From contig PMKG01000290.1 of the NCBI GenBank assembly GCA_003157675.1, positions 1 through 5,937 of the forward strand: a DNA stretch of 5,937 bases, written 5' to 3'. The position numbers were made by a program, and so were the translations under genes. The notes under the pieces are model-generated. The model had not been told where the DNA came from and made no database searches. It saw only the letters and a program-made list of their open reading frames with translations. Origin of the DNA: Acidobacteriota bacterium (lineage in GTDB: Bacteria; Acidobacteriota; Vicinamibacteria; Vicinamibacterales; Fen-181). Below, piece by piece: positions 1 through 4,946 of this stretch. The stretch's first letter is position 1. Each line of letters opens with the position of its first letter.

Positions 1-231
1 TCCTTCGCCTTCATCCTGGGCGTGATGCCGCTCGTGTTCGCGACCGGCGCCGGCCGGGCCTCGCGCCACTCGGTCGGCACGTCGGTGGCCGGGGGCATGC
101 TTTTTTCCACCATGCTGAATGTCGTCATCATCCCGGTCCTGTATGTCATCGTCCGCAGCATCGGCGGCGGCGGAGGCACTCGATCGGCGGCGCGGCCCGA
201 GGCGGGCAGTGGGGGAGAGCACCATGCGTAG
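1..231 (+). CDS. RND efflux transporter, inner-membrane subunit (C-terminal 76 residues, 5' end outside window)
   Basis: The reading frame is open from base 1 to the TAG at 229-231, so only the end of the protein is present. The visible part holds SFAFILGVMPLVFATGAG, the end of the penultimate transmembrane helix and loop of HAE1/AcrB-type pumps. It is followed by a final helix, GGMLFSTMLNVVIIPVLYVI, and a glycine-rich hydrophilic cytoplasmic tail ending in EHHA. Family knowledge: these proton-driven trimers pump hydrophobic compounds from the inner membrane and periplasm into a TolC-like channel. The next gene encodes such a channel and overlaps this one by 8 bases (ATGCGTAG), so the two are probably translationally coupled in one efflux operon. 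The periplasmic adaptor gene would be expected upstream, outside the window. The substrate cannot be judged from this fragment. Confidence 0.87.
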   Translation, partial: SFAFILGVMPLVFATGAGRASRHSVGTSVAGGMLFSTMLNVVIIPVLYVIVRSIGGGGGTRSAARPEAGSGGEHHA

Positions 232-1558
232 TCTCCCGACCGGCCTGAGAGACGGCGTGCTCGCTCTGGTCCTCCTGGCCGTGCCGTCCATGGCGGCGGC
301 GCAGGTGGCGCCGGCTGCCCAGGTGCCGCCAGCGGCAGCCGTGTCCCGGCCGGGCATGGTGCGAGTCACGTTCGCGCAGGCCATCGCGACGGCCGTGGAG
401 CACAACCCATCGGTGGCGCAGGCGGCGCAGGGCATCCTGAAGGCCCAGGCGCTGCTGAACCAGGCGAGCTCCGTCATCAAGCCGAACGTGGTCGGCGGCG
501 TCACCGCGACGTTCCTCAACACAGGGTCCTCGGTCAGTGGCGAGACGGTCCAGGCGCGGGCGCAGGTGGCGGGGACAGTCACCCTGTCCGCGCCGCTCAT
601 CGCGCCGGTCCAGTGGGCCCTGCGCACGCAGGCGTCGGACTCGAAGCGCGTCGCCGAACTCTCCGCCGCCGACGTGCGGAAGCAGGTGGCGGTCTCGACG
701 GCACAAGCCTGCCTCGCGATCATCGCGCTGCGCCAGGTGCTCCAGGCCGACCTCAGCGCCCGCGACGTGGCCAGGGCTCACTACGAGGACGCGAAGGAGC
801 GGCGGACCGCCGGCGCCGGCACGCGGCTGAACGAACTGCGCGCGCAGCAGTCGCTGTCCTCCGACGAGGCGCTGGTCGAAGCCTCGCAGCGCGACCTCTA
901 CCAGGCGCAGGAAGCGCTCGGCGTCCTGCTGGCCGTCGACGGCGCCGCCGATCTCATCGACGAGCCGGTGCTCGACGTGCCGCCGTCGATCGACGCGGCG
1001 GTCGGCGCGCTCTCGACGACCCGTACCGACTTGCGGCTCCTCACAGGTCGCGAACAGGCGGCCGGCCGCATCCTCAGCGACAGCTGGAAGGACTGGCTGC
1101 CGTCGGTCGGCGGACTGTTCACGCCGCAGGTGGTGGCGCCGCAGACGCTGTTCCAGCGCCAGTTCAGCTGGAGTGCGCAGGTCGTCGCGTCAGTCCCCAT
1201 TTTCGACTCCGGATTCCGCAGCGCCCAGAAGGCCCAGCGCCAGGTGGACGTCGAGACGGTGAAGATCGCCGAGGGCGCCGCCGCGCGACAGGCGCGATCG
1301 GACGTGCGCACGGCGCGGGACGGCCTCGAAGCGACCGAGCGGGCGCTCGGCTATGCCCGGGATGCTGCGAGCCAGGCTCACCAGGTCGTCGAGATCGTTC
1401 TCGTGTCGTTCCGCGTCGGCGCCTCGACCAACATCGAGGTGATCGACGCCCAGCGCGTGGCGCGGGATGCTGACATCGCCGTGGCCCTCGCCGACCACGA
1501 CGTCCGCCAGGCCCGGCTCAACCTGCTGGTGGCGCTGGGGCTCTTTCCCAGGAGCTGA
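224..1558 (+). CDS. TolC-family outer-membrane efflux protein
   Basis: This 444-residue protein is the outer-membrane channel of a tripartite RND efflux system. The ATG at 224 is chosen over an upstream in-frame GTG at 119 for two reasons: GGGGGAG at 211-217 gives a Shine-Dalgarno site 6 bases away, and the protein then starts with a proper signal peptide. That peptide has basic residues in the first 10, a hydrophobic GVLALVLLAV core and an AAA-Q cleavage site near residue 26. There is no lipobox cysteine, so it is unlikely to be a lipoprotein of the OprM/NodT kind. Two OEP repeats can be seen, about residues 48-235 (starting VTFAQAIATAVEHNPSVAQ) and 265-440 (with the strand motif ASVPIFDSGFRSAQKAQRQV and the closing NIEVIDAQRVARDADIAVAL). 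Long Ala/Gln/Arg-rich helices form the periplasmic barrel. Length is normal for the family. Its position directly behind the RND subunit supports the call. Confidence 0.95.
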   Translation: MRSLPTGLRDGVLALVLLAVPSMAAAQVAPAAQVPPAAAVSRPGMVRVTFAQAIATAVEHNPSVAQAAQGILKAQALLNQASSVIKPNVVGGVTATFLNTGSSVSGETVQARAQVAGTVTLSAPLIAPVQWALRTQASDSKRVAELSAADVRKQVAVSTAQACLAIIALRQVLQADLSARDVARAHYEDAKERRTAGAGTRLNELRAQQSLSSDEALVEASQRDLYQAQEALGVLLAVDGAADLIDEPVLDVPPSIDAAVGALSTTRTDLRLLTGREQAAGRILSDSWKDWLPSVGGLFTPQVVAPQTLFQRQFSWSAQVVASVPIFDSGFRSAQKAQRQVDVETVKIAEGAAARQARSDVRTARDGLEATERALGYARDAASQAHQVVEIVLVSFRVGASTNIEVIDAQRVARDADIAVALADHDVRQARLNLLVALGLFPRS

Positions 1559-1584
1559 CAGGGGCCCCGGGCGCCGGCCCACCG

Positions 1585-1638
1585 TAGTACTTCTCCCTCC
1601 CGCCCCCCGGTACTAAGGTACCTGCCCTACTGGTACTT
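1585..1638. promoter_or_regulatory. Putative operator: three GTACT cores at 23-bp spacing
   Basis: The cores GTACT lie at 1587-1591, 1610-1614 and 1633-1637, exactly 23 bp (about two helical turns) apart. Each sits in an (A/G)GTACT(T/A) context. The middle copy is part of GGTACTAAGGTACC (1609-1622), which adds an opposed GGTACC arm. Evenly phased short sites of this kind suggest cooperative binding of a dimeric regulator; NarL/FixJ (GerE-type) response regulators bind similar TAC-containing heptamers, but the assignment is inference. The site lies about 140-190 bases upstream of the multicopper oxidase remnant and just after the efflux gene. GC-rich palindromic sequence at 1561-1580 could help end the efflux transcript, but it has no T-tract. 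I see no convincing sigma-70 pair before base 1777. Confidence 0.5.
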
Positions 1639-1776
1639 CCTGCTCATTGTTCAGCCGGCGGTTCGGCTCAATAGTGCTATCCGACTGATCCGGAGTCGCG
1701 CGGATTCCCGGGTCGGGCCCGAGGTCACCTCCAGCGACGACGCGGCGGTTGGCGGAACGTGCCCGAGGGACACCAG

Positions 1777-2664
1777 ATGAGCACGAGCAGAGACGCTCTC
1801 AAGTTCGGTGCGGCGGCCGCCGTGGCGGGCATGGCGGCGACCGAGTTCGAGTGCGAGAGCGGGACCGTCCCGCTCCCGCTCGGCCGCTCGTCCCTCTTCG
1901 CGCCCGAGAACGTCGCTCTGCCGGACGTCTTCGACGCGACGGTCACGCTGACCATCGGAGGCAGGAGGCAGGACGTCCAGCCCCTCAGTTTCTTCGCCAC
2001 GCTGCCCGCGCCGTACGACGCGGAGATCTTTGTCTGGGGGTATCACGTCCGGCCCGGCGTCCCGGGTGCGAACAGCCTGGCCGTCTCGGCTGAAGCGCCG
2101 ACCGGCGACCCGGCCGCGGCATACGGCGGCGGCCGGGTGTCGCTGACCCCAATCCTGCGCCAGTGCATCACCGTCGATGAGGGAATATACCGGGCCCTGC
2201 CATGTGACCGGTCCCTGCCGGCGATAGACCCGGCCACGGGGACGGTGACCCGTGACAGGGCCCGGACGATCCCTCAACCGATGGTCCGTCTGGCCGACCC
2301 GATACCGGGCGCGCCAGCGGGCGGTATGACGCCGGAGATGGCGCGGCCGATGGTCCTCGTCGAGGTCGAGAAGTTCGCGGGGCTGGTTCAGCCGATTCTG
2401 GTGAACAACACCAGGTGGGACGGGGTGGAGGAGAGAGGCTCGTCGCCGACCGAGATCTGGGAGAGTTGCAACCTGATGGAGGCGGCCGAGTACATCCACT
2501 TCGTCGAGTTCCAGTTCGTCGGCCGCCACGGGCTCGATGCGGGCGCTTTCAGGGCCCTCTACGACTCGCTGTTTCCCGGGGCCCCGTATCCGCGCGCCAT
2601 CAGCGACGCGGGCGTCGTGGCCGCGAGAGAAATCGAGGCCCGTTCCACGGCCCATGTGTCATGA
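1777..2664 (+). CDS. Degenerate multicopper oxidase (CotA/bilirubin oxidase type), internally deleted and probably inactive
   Basis: The frame encodes 295 residues; intact relatives are usually 500 or more. ATG 1777 is preceded by GAGGGA (1765-1770) at good spacing; a GTG at 1759 is the alternative. The N-terminus (TSRDALKFGAAAAVAG) looks like a Tat signal that has lost its second arginine. Residues 50-89 (DVFDATVTLTIGG, QPLSFFATLPAPYDAEIFVWGY) match the first cupredoxin domain. The sequence then jumps past the whole region carrying the HxHG and second HxH copper motifs. Residues 190-214 (MVLVEVE, ILVNNTRWDG) and 225-268 (TEIWESCNL, FQFVGRHGLDAGAFRALYDS) match the third domain. The expected HPIHxH copper motif there reads EYIHFVEF, with one of three histidines left. 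A TGA ends the frame before the last copper motif. I infer a decaying gene. It could instead be a repurposed copper-free protein, since the frame has stayed open. Confidence 0.75.
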   Translation: MSTSRDALKFGAAAAVAGMAATEFECESGTVPLPLGRSSLFAPENVALPDVFDATVTLTIGGRRQDVQPLSFFATLPAPYDAEIFVWGYHVRPGVPGANSLAVSAEAPTGDPAAAYGGGRVSLTPILRQCITVDEGIYRALPCDRSLPAIDPATGTVTRDRARTIPQPMVRLADPIPGAPAGGMTPEMARPMVLVEVEKFAGLVQPILVNNTRWDGVEERGSSPTEIWESCNLMEAAEYIHFVEFQFVGRHGLDAGAFRALYDSLFPGAPYPRAISDAGVVAAREIEARSTAHVS

Positions 2665-2937
2665 CTCGGTCCAGGGTGCCCCGCCGACGAGCGCTACGTG
2701 CTGGCCTCACCGAGGCCTTTCGTCAACATTGCCGCCGGCGCGCTGCTGCAGGGGCCGCTCGCCCAGCCTGCGCCGGGGAGCGCAGGCCGGGCGGATGACT
2801 TCATGGAGGCGGACGACACCGTCCCGGCCAGCCTGTTCGGCCTCGAACCGGCAGATGGCCCCGGGTACGTGTGGCACTGCCACATCGTCTGCCGCGAGGA
2901 CAGCGTGATTGGGTGCCCCTCGGCGGCCGGGCGGTAG
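2665..2937 (+). pseudogene. C-terminal remnant of the multicopper oxidase, cut off by an in-frame TGA
   Basis: The reading frame of the gene upstream carries on unchanged after its TGA (2662-2664) for 90 codons to a TAG at 2935-2937. The segment FVNIAAGALLQGPL resembles the part of CotA-type oxidases just before the NEAGWKDTV motif, here reduced to MEADDTV. GPGYVWHCHI (HCH codons at 2875-2883) is the family's C-terminal type-1/type-3 copper motif. The normal continuation, H-E-D-x-x-M-M-R-P, is degraded to CREDSVIGCP, so the last histidine and the axial methionine region are lost. The stretch that normally links KDTV to the HCH motif is shortened. No good start codon with a ribosome-binding site is visible for separate expression; a TTG or GTG start near 2690-2700 is conceivable but unlikely. 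Confidence 0.72.
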
Positions 2938-3057
2938 CCGGCCGACTGGACTCGGAGTGGGCGGGTCGGTTCTCGAGCCAGCGCTGGGAGTCCGCAGGGG
3001 CGTTCGAATAAGGGTTTCTCGAGCTCGCCGCCAACAATATCCTGATGTTGGTGCAGG

Positions 3058-3092
3058 CCGGGCAGGCCGTGGTAACGGGTGGGTCTGCCCGG
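3058..3092. other. GC-rich hairpin between convergent transcription units
   Basis: CCGGGCAG (3058-3065) pairs perfectly with CTGCCCGG (3085-3092). The stem extends inward by a G-T pair and two G-C pairs to 11 bp, with a loop of about 13 bases. It lies between the oxidase remnant (plus strand) and the gene ending at 3149 (minus strand), where a shared terminator would be useful. Neither side has a run of T, so it is not a classical intrinsic terminator. The rest of 2938-3148 holds no gene that I can support. Confidence 0.4.
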
Positions 3093-3148
3093 TTCCTCAC
3101 TCGGACTCGGGCTTCACGCTACAGGCTTTGGGACGTGCCGCGGGGGCG

Positions 3149-3514
3149 CTACGCTTTGGGAGGAGCTTCGACGCTGGCGTCGTCGGGCGGGTCGACTGGC
3201 GCCGCGGACGAGGCCACGACCGGGCGTTTCTTGGCGTTAGGCTTCCGGATCCGCCTTCGGGCCAGGACGACGACCTCGACAATCATCTGCCGCGGAATGA
3301 AACTGAGGCCCCGCAGGTTGTGGTCGTCACCCTCTTCGCTCGCCAGCGTCACCCCCTGCTGATCGTCCACGAGCAGGAGGCCGTAGGTCGTGTAGCGAGC
3401 CGGCCTGTGAAACTGGGTTCGGACCTCGTTGAGGTCGTATTCCACCACGGCCGTAGCCTTGGCGTCGTCCCAGACGACGGCGACGAGCGGGTGAATCGAA
3501 TCCTTCACATGCAC
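3149..3514 (-). CDS. Small conserved-looking hypothetical protein with charged C-terminal tail
   Basis: This protein of about 121 residues belongs to no family I can name. The first 85 residues look like a compact, mostly beta-strand domain: HPLVAVVWDDAKATAVVEYD, then TTYGLLLVDDQQGVTLASEE, then GLSFIPRQMIVEVVVLA. The remainder (RRRIRKPNAKKRP followed by an Ala/Pro/Asp-rich end) is a disordered-looking basic then acidic tail. There is no signal peptide or membrane segment, so it is probably cytoplasmic. The start is uncertain. GTG 3514 is the longest in-frame option, while GTG 3508 has a better-placed GGAG five bases upstream. No ATG, GTG or TTG occurs further upstream in frame before a stop at 3608-3610. 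A weak -10-like TAGAGT lies at 3604-3609 on the minus strand. The balanced amino-acid composition, against the Arg/Pro/His-rich overlapping frames, argues that it is real. Confidence 0.7.
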   Translation of the reverse strand: MHVKDSIHPLVAVVWDDAKATAVVEYDLNEVRTQFHRPARYTTYGLLLVDDQQGVTLASEEGDDHNLRGLSFIPRQMIVEVVVLARRRIRKPNAKKRPVVASSAAPVDPPDDASVEAPPKA

Positions 3515-3722
3515 TCCGAGGATGAGCGCCAGGACCGGTGCCGGCGGCGGGAACCCACCCGCACGGCTGAGTTTGGTGGGGTCGAGAATCGATCCCTCTG
3601 AGGCACTCTACCACGCTTTGGGGCGCCTCACCACGTTCACCGTGTCGTCCCGCGCCACCGAACCCGAAATGCCCCGGCAAGTCGCTGCAGGAGCAGTACT
3701 TGGGCGTACGAGGGGTGTGAGG

Positions 3723-3758
3723 GAGGCCGTCCGGCGCTCAGCGCGCGGGAACGGCCTC
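3723..3758 (-). terminator. Putative hairpin terminator of the cold-shock gene
   Basis: GAGGCCGT (3723-3730) and ACGGCCTC (3751-3758) form a perfect 8-bp stem. Inside it GCGC/GCGC (3734-3737 and 3741-3744) makes a second short stem. The structure starts about 30 bases after the cold-shock stop codon on the minus strand, the usual place for a terminator. There is no T-tract after it, so it may act as a 3'-end stabiliser rather than as an intrinsic terminator. Confidence 0.5.
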
Positions 3759-3789
3759 GCCAGGTCGATGTGAGCAAGTACCAGGCCGA

Positions 3790-3993
3790 CTAGACCGGCT
3801 TGACGTTCTCGGCGCGCGGACCCTTGGGGCCCTGGCCCTTGTCGAACGTCACGGCCTGGCCTTCGCGCAGGTCGTCGAACCGGACGGTGGAGCACGCCGA
3901 CTGGTGGAAGAAGTACTCGGTGCCGTCGTCGGCAGCCACGAACCCAAATCCCTTTTCACTCACCAGCCGCTTGATCGTGCCGTTCATTGCCAT
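3790..3993 (-). CDS. Cold-shock domain protein (CspA family)
   Basis: This 67-residue protein is one complete cold-shock domain, the normal family length. It starts MAMNGTIKRLVSEKGFGFVA and carries RNP1 (K-GFGFV, residues 14-19) and RNP2 (EYFFHQS, residues 26-32). These are the aromatic surfaces that bind single-stranded nucleic acid. The end, EGQAVTFDKGQGPKGPRAENV, is typical. Family knowledge: such proteins bind mRNA as chaperones that melt secondary structure, and are often but not always cold-induced. ATG 3993 is chosen because AAGGAG (4002-4007) lies 8 bases upstream; the next ATG at 3987 would be too far from it. The gene stands alone, with its own promoter upstream and a hairpin downstream. 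A cysteine at residue 34 is a small oddity. Confidence 0.97.
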   Translation of the reverse strand: MAMNGTIKRLVSEKGFGFVAADDGTEYFFHQSACSTVRFDDLREGQAVTFDKGQGPKGPRAENVKPV

Positions 3994-4197
3994 CGTCGTC
4001 TCTCCTTACCGATCGTAGATGCGAGGCCCGCCGCAACGCCGCATACGCAGCGCCGCATGGTCGTTCACGTACTGGGTGAGCACGATCGAGTCTGCTTCGT
4101 TGAGTGAGATGATCGAGTCGCACAACCTGTAGCTTTGATCTGGACGGGAGCGGCATACCACGAGGCGTGCCGTCGGCGGCGGGTGTCAAAGCGGAAC
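3994..4197 (-). promoter_or_regulatory. Long 5' leader of the cold-shock gene
   Basis: If the promoter at 4204-4232 is used, the cold-shock mRNA has a leader of about 204 nt. Long leaders are well known for cspA-type mRNAs, where they fold differently at low temperature. Within it, on the plus strand, CGCCGCAA/CGCCGCAT/CGCCGCAT occur at 4029-4036, 4037-4044 and 4051-4058, and GATCGAGTC occurs twice (4084-4092 and 4111-4119). The ribosome-binding site AAGGAG is at 4002-4007. I could not fold the RNA. The rest of this gap (4233-4312), up to the end of the membrane-protein gene, shows no gene, only an imperfect GCCGCGGTG direct repeat (4265-4273 and 4300-4308). Confidence 0.45.
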
Positions 4198-4203
4198 GCA
4201 ACA

Positions 4204-4232
4204 AGAATAGCAGGAATCGGGCCGGATGTCCA
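4204..4232 (-). promoter_or_regulatory. Sigma-70-type promoter, probably for the cold-shock gene
   Basis: On the minus strand TGGACA (4227-4232, five of six matches to TTGACA) is followed after 17 bases by TATTCT (4204-4209). The -10 is preceded by TGC, an extended -10. Transcription would start near 4197 and reach the cold-shock start at 3993. A perfect TTGACA also occurs on the minus strand at 4184-4189, but no -10 lies at the right distance from it. Confidence 0.55.
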
Positions 4233-4312
4233 ATCCCGTGTCGGCCGACCCGGCGAAGCGTGCCGCCGCGGTGTCACTCCCCGAGGACTCCGGCGTCCCG
4301 CCGCGGTGCCCG

Positions 4313-4798
4313 TCAGGGCTGGCCGGGGGCCTGCTGAGCGATGACGACGTGGCTCTGGCTCGCGATGTCGTCGAAATGGACGAAGACCTTGATGTGGTTG
4401 GACTCGCCAAGAGGGAACCGGACCACTTCGGACTCGCTGGCGACCAGCCACTTGTCGACGAACCGCCGGACCTGTTCCCCCTCGGAATCGCTCTCGAGGC
4501 GGACGCGCGTCAGGCGCAGCCGATGCGGCCCGAGATTGGTGATCGTCGTCTCCGCCACGAACGGTCGGGTCGGCCCGCCGGCAGGCTGCGGGTCGGTCGC
4601 AGCGCGGATCACGGTCTGGCAGACGGCCTGCGGTACGACGGACAGGATGTAGGTCTTGAGCGAGGTCTCGACCATTTCCTTCGTCGCCGACACCATCTCC
4701 TCCGTCGTGCGGAGCAGTTTGTGCACGGTCCACGCGTAGTAGGCAGAGACCAGAACCAGTGCCGCCGTCAGAACGGGTAGCCACACATTCAGGTTCAT
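4313..4798 (-). CDS. Hypothetical single-pass membrane protein
   Basis: This 161-residue protein is of no family I can name. Residues 1-25 (MNLNVWLPVLTAALVLVSAY and on) form one transmembrane helix near the N-terminus. A polar helix follows at about 26-50 (LLRTTEEMVSATKEMVETSL), with coiled-coil-like spacing. From about residue 78 the chain looks beta-rich: VAETTITNLGPHRLRLTRVR, then a charged segment, then HIKVFVHFDD. The pattern resembles the many small bacterial membrane proteins that pair one helix with a soluble beta domain. The short N-terminus and positive charges after the helix suggest that the soluble part is cytoplasmic. The ATG at 4798 has no Shine-Dalgarno site; a TATACT box lies 7 bases before it, which fits a leaderless mRNA. 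It is divergent from the oxidoreductase gene, with the repeat array between them. Confidence 0.75.
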   Translation of the reverse strand: MNLNVWLPVLTAALVLVSAYYAWTVHKLLRTTEEMVSATKEMVETSLKTYILSVVPQAVCQTVIRAATDPQPAGGPTRPFVAETTITNLGPHRLRLTRVRLESDSEGEQVRRFVDKWLVASESEVVRFPLGESNHIKVFVHFDDIASQSHVVIAQQAPGQP

Positions 4799-4805
4799 GG
4801 CGCCG

Positions 4806-4811
4806 AGTATA
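4806..4811 (-). promoter_or_regulatory. -10 box (TATACT) for the hypothetical membrane protein; leaderless start
   Basis: TATACT on the minus strand matches TATAAT in five of six positions and ends 7 bases before the ATG at 4798. The transcript should therefore begin at or next to the A of the start codon. At a 17-bp spacing the -35 position reads CCGACT (4829-4834), a weak match (GAC) that lies across the outer edge of the repeat array. Confidence 0.55.
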
Positions 4812-4830
4812 CGCCAGGCCTTCGCTCAAG

Positions 4831-4916
4831 TCGGAGGACGGGAAGAGGAATCGGAGGACGAGGAGAGTAGTCGGCGGACGAGAAGAGTAGTCGGCGCCCC
4901 AGGAGAGTAGTCGGAG
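4831..4916 (+). repeat. Tandem array of a 20-bp repeat (4 units plus a partial fifth)
   Basis: Four exact-length units start at 4831, 4851, 4871 and 4891, and a fifth begins at 4911 but keeps only TCGGAG. The consensus is TCGGAGGACGAGGAGAGTAG. Units 1-3 are close to each other; unit 4 has CGCCCC in place of AGGACG. The plus strand is strongly purine-rich. The period of 20 is not a multiple of 3, and the GTAG/GGAA ends give stops in some frames, so the array is non-coding. It fills the space between the two divergent promoters. The same unit reappears directly after the oxidoreductase stop codon. Confidence 0.92.
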
Positions 4917-4931
4917 TCACGCGCTCGGCGG

Positions 4932-4937
4932 TAGAAT
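4932..4937 (+). promoter_or_regulatory. -10 box (TAGAAT) for the oxidoreductase; probably leaderless
   Basis: TAGAAT matches TATAAT in five of six positions and ends 9 bases before the ATG at 4947. The transcript would start within a base or two of the start codon. No Shine-Dalgarno sequence is present in ATCGAGCCGCC before the ATG, which agrees with leaderless translation. The -35 position falls in the last repeat unit (TAGTCG at 4908-4913, 18-bp spacing, a weak match). Confidence 0.55.
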
Positions 4938-4946
4938 CGAGCCGCC

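Noticed and set aside
119..223. N-terminal extension of the outer-membrane efflux protein from an in-frame GTG at 119
   Set aside because: The extra 35 residues are Ser/Ala/Arg-rich, lie on top of the RND coding sequence, and would bury the signal peptide. ATG 224 has a good ribosome-binding site.
613..1473. A 286-residue plus-strand open frame inside the efflux gene
   Set aside because: Shadow frame rich in Arg, Gly and Ala. The overlapping TolC-family frame is convincing over its full length.
1651..2655. A 334-residue open frame on the minus strand opposite the oxidase remnant
   Set aside because: Its product is dominated by Arg, His, Gly and Asp with no motif, as expected for a shadow frame in GC-rich DNA. 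The plus strand carries recognisable oxidase segments.
2662..2664. TGA as a selenocysteine codon
   Set aside because: Multicopper oxidases have no cysteine or selenocysteine at this point, the surrounding motifs are decayed, and no SECIS-like hairpin is evident just downstream.
3984..4058. A 24-codon upstream open frame (minus strand) overlapping the cold-shock start
   Set aside because: It has no ribosome-binding site and an Arg-rich sequence. Its overlap with the start by a few bases could be chance.
4065..4829. A 254-residue open frame on the minus strand over the membrane-protein gene and the cold-shock leader
   Set aside because: Arg/Pro/His-rich low-quality translation that overlaps the better 4313-4798 frame and crosses the promoter region.
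4831..4916. The 20-bp array as a CRISPR array
   Set aside because: The units are directly adjacent with no unique spacers, the unit is short and has no palindrome, and no cas gene is present.
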